NCBI GenBank assembly: GCA_029861655.1
Contig: JAOTZA010000009.1
Location: forward strand, 1-23,930
Length of the DNA: 23,930 nucleotides
DNA from: Acidobacteriota bacterium
GTDB taxonomy: Bacteria > Acidobacteriota > Thermoanaerobaculia > Multivoradales > JAHEKO01
Reading direction: 5' to 3'
Shown here: in pieces, positions 8,295 to 15,665 of the stretch
How positions within the stretch are numbered: position 1 is the stretch's first letter
Layout: each line of letters begins with the position of its first letter
The notes under the pieces: generated by a model
Database searches by the model: none
Told to the model about the DNA's origin: nothing
The model's input: only the letters and a program-made list of their open reading frames with translations
Position numbers and translations under genes: made by a program

Positions 8295-8663
8295 ATGCTG
8301 CGGATGAGTCGCGAGGATTTCGAGCGGGTCGTTGCCGAGGCGCTGGACGATCTACCCGGGGACCTCGCGGTGGCGATCGAGAATGTCGCGGTGACGGTCG
8401 AGGAGGAACCCAGCGATGACGAGATCCTGGGCACCGGGCTCGACCCCGAGCGAGACACGCTCCTGGGGCTCTACCAGGGTGTACCACTCGGCGAACGCGG
8501 GCCGTCGACCTACGGGCCGGAGCTGCCGGACCGGATCGTTGTCTACCGTCTACCGCTTCTCGACATGTGCCGGGATCGACGGGAACTGCTCCGAGAGATC
8601 CGCGACACGGTCGTCCACGAGTTCGGCCACTACTTCGGGTTGCCGGAGGAGGAGTTGCCGTAG
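8295..8663 (+). CDS. small zincin-like metallopeptidase family protein (DUF1025 type)
   Basis: The 122-residue protein fits the small zincin-like metallopeptidase family. The helical N-terminus MSREDFERVVAEALDDLP resembles family starts, ENVAVTVEEEPS follows, and the zinc motif VVHEFGHYFGL lies at the C-terminus (H108, E109, H112). LLGLYQGVPL and LPDRIVVYR are further conserved blocks. The ATG at 8295 has AGGG nine bases upstream; the in-frame ATG at 8304 is an alternative. Longer starts would run into the repeat element upstream and are not favoured. Members of this family have no well-established substrate. The gene stands alone, convergent with the zinc-ribbon gene. Confidence 0.85.
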   Translation: MLRMSREDFERVVAEALDDLPGDLAVAIENVAVTVEEEPSDDEILGTGLDPERDTLLGLYQGVPLGERGPSTYGPELPDRIVVYRLPLLDMCRDRRELLREIRDTVVHEFGHYFGLPEEELP

Positions 8664-8672
8664 GACCCCGGC

Positions 8673-8756
8673 CGCCGCGGGGACCCCCGGCTACGGGTCG
8701 GTTTCCCACCGGGCTTGCGCCCGGCGGGAGCCCTCCGCCCCGGCCGCCCCGCGGCG
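8673..8756 (-). repeat. dispersed palindromic repeat family 2, copy 1
   Basis: Ends are a 10-bp inverted repeat, CGCCGCGGGG (8673-8682) with CCCCGCGGCG (8747-8756). Inside is a second hairpin, CCGGGC-TTGC-GCCCGG. Read on the minus strand the body matches copies at 12938-13031 and 16985-17105. It lies in the gap between convergent genes, so it could also work as a bidirectional transcription end. Confidence 0.75.
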
Positions 8757-8779
8757 CCGGCCGCTGCAACGGCTGACCC

Positions 8780-8986
8780 CTAGCTGGGTTCTAGCACTGA
8801 AAAGGCCTCGGTGTCGTCGTCGTGCTTTGAGCCGACCGAGTTCCCGCAGACCGTACAGAGAAAGTCGTACCGCTTGCCCGTCGGAAGAACGAGCAGCAGC
8901 CGCTTGCGCACCGGTGTCGCTCGCTGGCAACGGTCGCAGAAAAGCTCGCTGGCTTCGAGCTCCTGAAAAGAGTCAGCGCCGCGCAT
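8780..8986 (-). CDS. small zinc-ribbon protein
   Basis: The 68-residue protein has two CxxC knuckles, CDRC (C17, C20) and CTVC (C44, C47), 24 residues apart and joined by a basic and hydrophobic beta stretch (KRLLLVLPTGKRYDF). The spacing fits a zinc ribbon; the tail is acidic. I do not recognise a named family. The ATG at 8986 is preferred over longer starts because those cross the divergent promoter region and lack similarity to anything. It is divergent from the FHA-EAL gene with an inverted repeat between them, so shared control is possible. A role as a small nucleic-acid-binding or protein-binding adaptor is only a guess. Confidence 0.65.
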   Translation of the reverse strand: MRGADSFQELEASELFCDRCQRATPVRKRLLLVLPTGKRYDFLCTVCGNSVGSKHDDDTEAFSVLEPS

Positions 8987-8988
8987 CA

Positions 8989-9021
8989 CCGAATTGTACA
9001 GATTGTAATGAGCGAATTCGG
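8989..9021. promoter_or_regulatory. inverted repeat between divergent genes (possible operator)
   Basis: CCGAATT (8989-8995) and AATTCGG (9015-9021) form a perfect 7-bp inverted repeat around a 19-base AT-richer spacer with two ATTGTA units. It lies immediately upstream of the zinc-ribbon ATG and about 80 bases upstream of the FHA-EAL start. TACAAT on the minus strand (9007-9002) could be a -10 element, but no clear -35 accompanies it. Confidence 0.35.
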
Positions 9022-9100
9022 TCGTGGACCGTCTTGTCAGCGGATATCGTAGAGGTTCCCGGCAAACCTTGGGGAATGCTGGGGGGATCCGAGGCCGACC

Positions 9101-10252
9101 GTGTCCACTGTCAAGAGCAAGACAATGAACGAGACCTTCTGGTATCTCGAGGGCTATATGGACGCCGACCAACGTGGCTGGCGCACCATGATTCGCAGCT
9201 TCCCGATGACGGTCGGACGCAGTTCATCGGCAGATGTGCGGTTGCGGTCCAACAAGGTCTCCAATGTCCATCTAGAGTTGTTTCTTGACGACGGTGGAAT
9301 TCGGCTGCGAGATCTCGACAGTACTAACGGGACCTTCGTCAACTTCAACCGCGTGTCGGGAGAGGTGGAGCTGGCCGAAGGAGACGTGATCCTGATTGGC
9401 GACCGCGAGTTTCGCCTGGCCCGCTACGAGTCGAGCGACTTCACAGCGACGACCACGATGTCGACGGGGCAGCTACGGGACTATTTCACCGCCAGGGAAA
9501 GAGACTTCCACGTGATCATGCGAAGCGAGGCGGTGGTGTCGCACCTTCAGCCGATGGTGAGTCTTGGTGGCGAGGGTGAATTGTTCGGGTTTGAGGTCTT
9601 GTCGCGCGGCTCGGTCGATGGAGCACAGATTCCACCCGCTGAGCTGTTCTCGGTGGCTGAGAAACTCGGGAGAGAAGAGGAGTTGAGCGAGCTCTGTCGG
9701 ACCAAGGGGATGGGTGCTGCGAGCAGGCTGCCCGCACCGCACCGAATCTTTCTCAACACCCACCCGCGCGAGCTGGAGCGGCCGCGCAAGCTAGTTGATT
9801 CCCTCCTGAAGGTCTCGAAGTTGTATCCCGATATTCAGGTCGTACTGGAAGTCCATGAAGCCGCCGCCACCGGCGCGCGCAGGATTCGCCGGCTTCGAGA
9901 GGAGCTCGAGAGTCTGGGTTACGAGCTGGCGTTCGATGACTTTGGAGCTGGGCGCTCGAGGTTCAAGGAGATCGCAGAGGCGTCGCCGCATTATCTGAAG
10001 TTCGACAAGGGGCTGATTCGCAACCTCCACAAAGCCGAACAGAGGATGCAGCTTCTGGCGAGCCTGGTCCCCACTGTCGAGTCTATGGGGATCCAGCCGG
10101 TCGCCGAGGGGGTCGAGACTCCCGAGGAAGCGAGCGCCTGTCGGGAGCTGGGGTTCCGTCTGGCGCAGGGTTATTATTTCGGCCACCCGCAACCGGTGGA
10201 AGCGTTGGGGGTGGAGCCGGCCGATCGCGAGGTGGGGGGTTCTAGGCTCTAA
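9101..10252 (+). CDS. FHA-EAL protein, probable cyclic-di-GMP phosphodiesterase
   Basis: The 383-residue protein joins an N-terminal FHA phosphothreonine-binding domain to an EAL domain, with no membrane helix. FHA landmarks are GRSS (39-42), SNVHLEL (54-60) and DSTNGTFVN (73-81). The EAL domain begins near residue 135. The motif reads EVL (E165), and the other catalytic and metal residues are present: N219 (FLN), E250 (LEVHE), D279-D280 (DDFGAG), K300 (LKFDK), E337/E339 (AEGVET) and Q356 (QGYYFG). It should therefore be able to cleave c-di-GMP. The FHA domain suggests control by, or recruitment to, a Ser/Thr-phosphorylated partner. The GTG at 9101 has GAGG six bases upstream; the in-frame ATG at 9125 is the alternative start. 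Its stop overlaps that of the convergent gene by three bases. Confidence 0.9.
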   Translation: MSTVKSKTMNETFWYLEGYMDADQRGWRTMIRSFPMTVGRSSSADVRLRSNKVSNVHLELFLDDGGIRLRDLDSTNGTFVNFNRVSGEVELAEGDVILIGDREFRLARYESSDFTATTTMSTGQLRDYFTARERDFHVIMRSEAVVSHLQPMVSLGGEGELFGFEVLSRGSVDGAQIPPAELFSVAEKLGREEELSELCRTKGMGAASRLPAPHRIFLNTHPRELERPRKLVDSLLKVSKLYPDIQVVLEVHEAAATGARRIRRLREELESLGYELAFDDFGAGRSRFKEIAEASPHYLKFDKGLIRNLHKAEQRMQLLASLVPTVESMGIQPVAEGVETPEEASACRELGFRLAQGYYFGHPQPVEALGVEPADREVGGSRL

Positions 10253-11451
10253 TCGGACTCGGGGCTCTTTCTGGCGTACGTCAGCTTCTGACTGATCGCC
10301 CAGTTCTCGCCGCCATCGGTCGAGTTTTCGACCTGTAGCGAGAATCCGTCCTCGCTGACGTTAGAGAGGGTGCACCGCTCATGAAGGGTGGCGCCAAAGA
10401 CGTCGAACGACGTGCCGCTCTCGACGTTTGACACGATCAGGGAATCGCCGTCGAACTGTCCGGTTTGCATGTCCATATAGGTCTGCGCAGAGTTCATCTG
10501 GGTCAGGACATAGTGGTCGCGGTAGCGGTCGTACGAGAACGCGCGAGTCGCTTCGACCCCATCCTTGTCGGTGTAGCGCTCTTCGACGAGTCCACCGTTG
10601 AGTGACGCAGTGATCAACGACGCGCGACTGCTTTCGTCGAATTCCGGCTGGCGGGGGTCCTGTTTGGATTCGACCTTCACATCCCACTCGCCGAGGACCT
10701 TCTGAAAGAGCGCCATCCCGGTGGCGAGCGGCATCGAGAAGAGTCCACTGTCCAAGTCGACGTTGACCTCGAGCTCCTGGATGTCCATGATGCGGTGACG
10801 GGTGTACCACTGAGACTCGATCCAGTGGGGAATCATGGCTCCTTGGACTTCGCGGAATTCGTCAAAGATGGTCCGGCTTGGCATCGGGCGTCCGAAATCC
10901 GAGCCCGGCGACTCGCGGGCGACCTCGAGAAAGGTGTCCGGATCGAGGTGCCATGTCTCGACCGAGTCGTCCGTTCGCTTGAGCTGAATGGCGACAGTCA
11001 GGATGCCTTCGAAGTTTGTCTCGCCTTCGACAAGCTCCGCTTCGAAGCCACGTTCTTTGTAGTCGAAGAGCGGTGTGCGCAACTCGATCTCGCGTTCCAG
11101 GGCGGCGAGATTCACAGCGTCGGTGATCGGTTGGGGCCCCGCCTGGAAGAAAAAGTTGTCCCACCAAAAGGAGTCGCCGTCATAGCCGATGACGAGGCGG
11201 CCACCGTTCATCGTGTGGTCGAGGTGGTACTTGTTGCCGCGGGCGCGATGGAGAGTGAACGGCGCTACCTTGCTAAACGCGGTGAAATCGCCGGTCGCCC
11301 GGAGGCTCTCGATCTTGTCCCAATTGGCCCGCCCGCCCTTGGCTTCGATGTGTTTGCCGATGACGTCGTCGACTTCGGCGTTTACGGCGCCTGCAAGGCC
11401 CGCCGGAACTACCGCCAGGGCTGCGAGGATGAGTAACGTTGGTGGCCTCAT
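10249..11451 (-). CDS. secreted LolA-like / DUF1579-like two-domain protein
   Basis: The 400-residue product starts with a signal peptide (MRPPTLLILAALAVVPAGLAGAVNA). The N-terminal part (from IGKHIEAKGGRANWDKIESL) resembles outer-membrane lipoprotein-sorting-type proteins: repeated beta strands around GRLVIGYDGDSFWW and WHLDPDTFLE. From about residue 240 a second domain begins (LGEWDVKVES, then GLVEERYTDKDG and YDRYRDHYVLTQMN) that resembles DUF1579-type small beta barrels. I prefer the ATG at 11451, which has GGAG seven bases upstream, over the in-frame ATG at 11463. It follows the propeller gene by 17 bases and is probably its operon partner. It most likely binds a hydrophobic ligand or lipoprotein in the periplasm; that is inferred from the fold. 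Confidence 0.72.
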   Translation of the reverse strand: MRPPTLLILAALAVVPAGLAGAVNAEVDDVIGKHIEAKGGRANWDKIESLRATGDFTAFSKVAPFTLHRARGNKYHLDHTMNGGRLVIGYDGDSFWWDNFFFQAGPQPITDAVNLAALEREIELRTPLFDYKERGFEAELVEGETNFEGILTVAIQLKRTDDSVETWHLDPDTFLEVARESPGSDFGRPMPSRTIFDEFREVQGAMIPHWIESQWYTRHRIMDIQELEVNVDLDSGLFSMPLATGMALFQKVLGEWDVKVESKQDPRQPEFDESSRASLITASLNGGLVEERYTDKDGVEATRAFSYDRYRDHYVLTQMNSAQTYMDMQTGQFDGDSLIVSNVESGTSFDVFGATLHERCTLSNVSEDGFSLQVENSTDGGENWAISQKLTYARKSPESD

Positions 11452-11468
11452 GATGGTCTCCATTTCTT

Positions 11469-12710
11469 CTAGCCGCCCAGGCGGTAGCTGACCATTTCGG
11501 TATGACTGCGAAGATAGAGGTGTCCGTTGGCCAATGTCGGTGCGGTCCAGGTCTTGCCGCTGAGCGCCTCGATATTGCCGCTCTCGACATAACCGTCGGG
11601 ACTCGCTTTGGCACGAACCAGCTTGCCGCGATCGGAGAGCACCAGCAGGTGGCCATCGGCGTAGATCAAGGAGCCCTTGCCGAGACCGCGTTTGGCCCAG
11701 GCCAGCTCACCCGTTTCGACCGAAACACTCTTGAAGGTGGCGTTGTCAAAGCCGTAGATATGGCCCTCGTGGACGACAGAGGTGGAGAAGTGGTTGCGTA
11801 GGTGCGGGATCTGCCAAAGCTCCTCGACCTTCGAGTCCTCGGAGCTTTCGTCGACGCGGAGAAGGGTCGCGCCGATGCCTTCGGCGCCCGAGGCGTAGAT
11901 CATGTTGGGGGCGATAAAGACCGGTGAAGCGTGGGTCTCCCCCCGCGGCCACTCATGCGCCCAGACCTCGCCACCGTCGGCGTCGATGCAGCGCAACTTG
12001 CCACCAGCCACATAGACAAACCGCCGTTTGCCCATAACGTCGAGGGCGATCGGCGAGTTGTGCCCCGGGCGCCCGTCGCCGGTCGTCCAGAGCACTTCAC
12101 CGGTTTTCTTGTTGAGGGCGGCGTAGGACTTGCCCTCGCCGCCGCCGCCTTCGATGACGAGCTTGTCGCCGTCGACCAGGGCCGATGTGGAGAAGCCCCA
12201 GTAGGGTCTCTGGCTGCCAAAGGCCTCGGTGAGGCTGAGAGTCCAGATCTCGGCGCCGTCCGCCGTCGCGAGCGCGGCCAGATCGCCGTGCGAACCCAGC
12301 ACATAGAGAGAGTCACCATCGATCGTCGGGGTGGCTCGCGGGCCGTTGCCGAACTCGGTGTCGAGCTTCTCACCGACCACCGTGCGCCAAACCTCTTTGC
12401 CGGTCGAGGCTTCGAACGCCGCGGCGAACTCAACCGGGTCGTCTTCGTGTTCGCCGGCAAACATGGTGTAGAGGCGGTCGCCGACGATCGAGATCGCCGA
12501 GTAGCCTTCACCGATCTCGACCCGCCAGGCTTCGGGAGGACCTTCCTCGGGCCAGGTGGCCAGGAGACCTGTCTCGGTGGAGATACCGTCGCGTGCCGAG
12601 CCGCGGAACTGAGGCCAGTCTGCGGGGCCGGGCTCGGCGGCGAGTGGCGCGACGGCCAAAAGCACCGCCACGGCTACGAAGTGAACAAACAAGCTCTTTC
12701 CTTGAAACAT
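11469..12710 (-). CDS. secreted PQQ-like beta-propeller protein
   Basis: The 413-residue protein has a signal peptide (hydrophobic run FVHFVAVAVLLAVAPLAA) followed by DWPQFRG, the usual opening of PQQ-binding-like propeller repeat proteins of Acidobacteria and Planctomycetes. Repeated blades end in variants of D-x-x-T/D-G-E-x-x-W (TGKEVWR, DGAEIWT, TGEVLWT, DGGEVWAHEW, TGELAWAK). It lacks evident dehydrogenase catalytic motifs, so it may be a BamB-like scaffold or binding protein instead of a quinoprotein enzyme. The ATG at 12710 follows a perfect AAGGAGG, which rules out the longer in-frame start at 12812. It is the first gene of a two-gene operon with the LolA-like protein, a pairing that suggests an envelope role. 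Confidence 0.85.
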   Translation of the reverse strand: MFQGKSLFVHFVAVAVLLAVAPLAAEPGPADWPQFRGSARDGISTETGLLATWPEEGPPEAWRVEIGEGYSAISIVGDRLYTMFAGEHEDDPVEFAAAFEASTGKEVWRTVVGEKLDTEFGNGPRATPTIDGDSLYVLGSHGDLAALATADGAEIWTLSLTEAFGSQRPYWGFSTSALVDGDKLVIEGGGGEGKSYAALNKKTGEVLWTTGDGRPGHNSPIALDVMGKRRFVYVAGGKLRCIDADGGEVWAHEWPRGETHASPVFIAPNMIYASGAEGIGATLLRVDESSEDSKVEELWQIPHLRNHFSTSVVHEGHIYGFDNATFKSVSVETGELAWAKRGLGKGSLIYADGHLLVLSDRGKLVRAKASPDGYVESGNIEALSGKTWTAPTLANGHLYLRSHTEMVSYRLGG

Positions 12711-12716
12711 CGAGCG

Positions 12717-12723
12717 CCTCCTT
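12717..12723 (-). promoter_or_regulatory. strong Shine-Dalgarno site deciding the propeller gene start
   Basis: AAGGAGG on the minus strand lies six bases before the ATG at 12710 and sets that start in preference to the upstream in-frame start at 12812. Confidence 0.8.
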
Positions 12724-12836
12724 GAAATGACTAGGGGAGCGAAAGCGGGTTGATCGGAGATCCGGTTGATTGGCGCCGGGGTTCCCATGCCCCCCGGCTG
12801 GAAAACGCGCATTGTACCGTTTCATGGAAGAGCTGT

Positions 12837-12860
12837 TTCGCGGGGCCCCGACTACGGGCC
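12837..12860 (-). repeat. family-2 repeat, half copy in inverted orientation
   Basis: The block TCGCGGGGCCCCGACTACGG and the following bases match the reverse complement of the right end of the full element at 12938-13031 with two mismatches. Just downstream, 12885-12907 (CCCTGGTGGAGTCTCCGGCT) matches an internal block of repeat family 1 (compare 21329 onward). Confidence 0.55.
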
Positions 12861-12937
12861 GGAAACGTCTAGCGAGGCCTACGACCCTGGTGGAGTCTCC
12901 GGCTGGGTCTTGGTGCAGCTTGCTCGAATCGGATCCT

Positions 12938-13031
12938 CGGTCGCGGGGAGGCCGGGCCGGAGGGCTCCCGCCGGCGCGCAGGCTCGGAGAGCACCGCGGG
13001 AAACCGGCCCGCAGCCGGGGCCCCGCGACCG
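12938..13031 (+). repeat. dispersed palindromic repeat family 2, copy 2
   Basis: Ends are an 11-bp perfect inverted repeat, CGGTCGCGGGG (12938-12948) with CCCCGCGACCG (13021-13031). An inner stem pairs GGGCCGG with CCGGCCC. The body shares CCGGAGGGCTC and ACCGCGGGAAACCGG with the copies at 8673-8756 and 16985-17105. Confidence 0.78.
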
Positions 13032-13061
13032 GGCGACAGTGACGATACAATCTGATTGAAG

Positions 13062-15407
13062 ATGTCGACGCGTACCTTCGGCGAGAGAATCACTCGCAAC
13101 GAAGACCCGCAACTGCTCACCGGCAGGGCCCTCTTTGTCGATGACGTCAACCTTCCACGGATGGCGCATGTGGCCTTTCTGCGGAGTCCACACGCGCATG
13201 CGCGAATCGGTGAGATGAACCTGTCGAGAGCCCGCGAGATGAAAGGGGTTCTTGCGGTCTACACCGCCGAGGATCTGGGCGAGTACTGGCGGCCGGGTCC
13301 TCTTCTGGTGCCCCCGCCACCGATCGAGCGTTGCCTCTTCAACGAGCGGGTCCAGGTTCCCTTGGCAAAGGGCAAGGTGCGTTTTGTCGGAGAGCCGGTG
13401 GTCATGGTCGTGGCGAGGAGTCGCTATCTCGCCGAAGACGCGGTCGCTGAGATCGAGGTGGATTTCGATCCGCTCCCCGTGGTCGTGGATCTGGAAGAAG
13501 CGCTGACGGCCGATGCGCCGCGGGTTCACGAAGATCTGGAGAACAATGTCTCGGCCCATGTCATCCAGGAAAAAGGCGACTATGAGAAGGCTCGCGCCGA
13601 GGCGCACCTGGTCGTCGGCAGGCGTCTGCTGTACGACCACGGCACGGCGGCGGCGATGGAGAACCGCGGTGTGGTCGCGGACTGGGACGATCGGGCTCGC
13701 AAGCTGACCGTTTGGGACACGACCCAGGCGCCGATTCCGATCCGCAACGGTCTTGCCGGGATGCTGGGTCTGGCCGAGAGCCAGGTTCGTGTCATTGCGC
13801 CTTTTCTCGGCGGCGGCTTTGGGCCCAAGATCATGATGTTCTACCAGGAGGAGGTCCTCATTCCATGGGTGTCTCTCCAACTGGGACGGCCGATCAAGTG
13901 GATCGAAGACCGGGAAGAGAATTTCGTTGCCACCACCCAGGAGCGCGGCCAGGTGCACGATGCCGAGATCGCGCTCACCGACGATGGGCGGATTCTCGGG
14001 CTCAAGGATGTCTTTCTGCACGACAACGGCGCGTACAACCCCTATGGGTTGACCGTTCCGATCAACAGCCAATGCACCCTTCTGGGTTGTTACGGCGTAC
14101 CGAATTACTACAGTGAGTTCACGGCGGTCTTCACCAACAAGCCGATCGTCACACCCTACCGGGGCGCCGGCCGGCAGCATGGCGTGTTTGTGATGGAGCG
14201 GCTGCTGGATGTGGCGGCGCGAGAGCTCGGCATCGACCGCGCGGAGATTCGACGGCGAAACTTCCTGCCGCCGGACTCGTTCCCGCACGATCACGAAATC
14301 ATCTACCAGGACTTCGCGCCGCTCGTCTACGACAGCGGTAACTATGAACCCGCTCTCGATAAGGCGCTCGAGCTGATCGGCTACGCTGAGTTTGTCGGTG
14401 AGACACAGCCGGCGGCGCGTGCCGAGGGGCGGCAACTCGGTCTGGGTCTCGTCTCCTATGTCGAAGGAACCGGTATCGGCCCCTATGAAGGAGCCCGGGT
14501 GCAGGTGGAAGCCGGTGGCAAGGTGAGCGTCGTGACCGGTATCGGCACCCAGGGACAGGGACACATGACTTCGTTCGCTCAAATCGTCGCCGATCAAGTG
14601 GGGGTCGATGTGCGCGACGTGCGGATTACGACGGGTGACACCGATCTCTTCCACTGGGGAGCCGGGACCTTCGCCAGCCGCGGAGCGGTGGTGGCGGGTA
14701 ACGCCATCCACGCTGCGGCGGTCAAGGTGCGTCGCAAGATCCTCGAGCTCGCGGCGCGGGAGTTCGAGGCAGCCGAGGGGGATCTGGAGATCGTCGAGGG
14801 TGAAGTCCGAGTCAAGGGTGTGCCGGGAAAGACCATCCCACTCGGCGAACTGGCGAGCAAGGCCAACCCGATGCGTGGGGCGGTCGAGCCGGGTACCGAG
14901 CCCGGTCTGGAGGCGACCGACTACTTCGGGCCCGAGCGCGGAGCCACCGCCCGCGGTGTTCATGCGATGGTCGTCGAAGTGGACCCCGAGACCCTCGATG
15001 TCGAGGTTCAGCGTTACATCGTCGTGCACGATTGTGGCCGGGTGATCAATCCGTTGATCCTCGACGGTCAGATCCACGGTGGGGTCGCACAGGGCATCGG
15101 CAACGCCTTCTACGAGCAACTGGTGTTCAGCGAGGACGGCCAGTTGATGAATGCGTCGTTCATGGACTATCTGCTGCCGACGGCTCTCGATGTGCCGCGG
15201 ATCGAGATCGGCCACGAAACGACGGCGTCGCCGCTCAACCCGTTGGGCATAAAGGGGGCGGGTGAGGCGGGGGCGATCCCGGTGGGGCCGCTTTTTGCAC
15301 AGGCGGTCGAGGATGCCCTCGACGAGGACGGGCTCGAACTGCTCGAGATCCCACTCAAACCGAGCCGGCTGTGGGAGCTGCGCCAGGCGGCGCGCGCCGA
15401 CCGATAG
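13062..15407 (+). CDS. xanthine dehydrogenase family molybdopterin-binding subunit
   Basis: The 781-residue protein is the large (molybdenum cofactor) subunit of a xanthine dehydrogenase/aldehyde oxidase-type hydroxylase. It shows the GERITRNEDPQLLTGRA opening, GGGFGPK near residue 250, TPYRGAGR at 364-371, QGQGHMT near 495, and GIKGAGEAG with the catalytic Glu at about 735. The CO-dehydrogenase active-site loop (AYxCSFR) is absent, so it is not a CO dehydrogenase. The FAD and [2Fe-2S] subunits are not next to it in this window. Fifteen bases downstream comes a small membrane protein, then a purine-type NCS2 permease, so purines such as xanthine or hypoxanthine are plausible substrates. The ATG at 13062 is preferred over the in-frame TTG at 13056. 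Confidence 0.9.
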   Translation: MSTRTFGERITRNEDPQLLTGRALFVDDVNLPRMAHVAFLRSPHAHARIGEMNLSRAREMKGVLAVYTAEDLGEYWRPGPLLVPPPPIERCLFNERVQVPLAKGKVRFVGEPVVMVVARSRYLAEDAVAEIEVDFDPLPVVVDLEEALTADAPRVHEDLENNVSAHVIQEKGDYEKARAEAHLVVGRRLLYDHGTAAAMENRGVVADWDDRARKLTVWDTTQAPIPIRNGLAGMLGLAESQVRVIAPFLGGGFGPKIMMFYQEEVLIPWVSLQLGRPIKWIEDREENFVATTQERGQVHDAEIALTDDGRILGLKDVFLHDNGAYNPYGLTVPINSQCTLLGCYGVPNYYSEFTAVFTNKPIVTPYRGAGRQHGVFVMERLLDVAARELGIDRAEIRRRNFLPPDSFPHDHEIIYQDFAPLVYDSGNYEPALDKALELIGYAEFVGETQPAARAEGRQLGLGLVSYVEGTGIGPYEGARVQVEAGGKVSVVTGIGTQGQGHMTSFAQIVADQVGVDVRDVRITTGDTDLFHWGAGTFASRGAVVAGNAIHAAAVKVRRKILELAAREFEAAEGDLEIVEGEVRVKGVPGKTIPLGELASKANPMRGAVEPGTEPGLEATDYFGPERGATARGVHAMVVEVDPETLDVEVQRYIVVHDCGRVINPLILDGQIHGGVAQGIGNAFYEQLVFSEDGQLMNASFMDYLLPTALDVPRIEIGHETTASPLNPLGIKGAGEAGAIPVGPLFAQAVEDALDEDGLELLEIPLKPSRLWELRQAARADR

Positions 15408-15422
15408 CTAGGCCGGTCTTTC

Positions 15423-15665
15423 ATGAATGCCGTGGACTGGATCGGGTCGATCGGTGTCGGCATCCTGCTTCTGGCGTTTCTGCTCAATCTCGGCCGCCGG
15501 CTGAGCGCGACGTCCGCTTCGTATCAGGCGATGAATGTAGTGGGCGCCGGGCTGGCTTGCGCGGCAGCCGCGATGATTCCGTTCTACCCCTTCGTGTTGC
15601 TCGAAGGGACCTGGTGTCTCGTAGCTCTGATCGCCCTGCTGCGCTCCGGGGTCCGAGCGGCATGA
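15423..15665 (+). CDS. CBU_0592-type small membrane protein
   Basis: The 80-residue protein is hydrophobic with about three helices (WIGSIGVGILLLAFLLNLG, AMNVVGAGLACAAAAMIPF, VLLEGTWCLVALIALLR). The pattern, with a Tyr-Gln before the second helix and a Trp in the third, matches the CBU_0592 family of uncharacterised membrane proteins. It lies 15 bases after the hydroxylase gene, and its TGA overlaps the ATG of the permease (ATGA at 15662-15665), which indicates translational coupling. Function is unknown. Its position suggests a link to the permease, but this family is also found in many other contexts. Confidence 0.75.
   Translation: MNAVDWIGSIGVGILLLAFLLNLGRRLSATSASYQAMNVVGAGLACAAAAMIPFYPFVLLEGTWCLVALIALLRSGVRAA

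Larger units (their letters stand above)
12711..13061. other. divergent intergenic region made largely of repeat fragments
   Basis: The 351 bases between the propeller gene and the molybdenum hydroxylase gene hold the ribosome site above, a half copy of repeat family 2 in inverted orientation (12837-12860), a fragment of repeat family 1 (12885-12907) and a full family-2 element (12938-13031). TACAAT at 13046-13051 could be a -10 element for the hydroxylase gene, giving a very short leader, but the matching -35 falls within the repeat and is poor. No coding region is supported. Confidence 0.6.

Noticed and set aside
8987..9100. Sigma-70 promoter for the FHA-EAL gene (TTGTCA at 9034)
   Set aside because: No acceptable -10 hexamer lies at 16-18 bases downstream.
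12879..15215. 778-codon open frame on the minus strand opposite the molybdenum hydroxylase gene
   Set aside because: Its length follows from the GC-rich codon pattern of the plus-strand gene. The translation shows no domain and is low-complexity in D, H, R and L.
15371..15661. Longer start for the NCS2 permease inside the hydroxylase gene
   Set aside because: The family start matches the ATG at 15662, which is coupled to the preceding stop.
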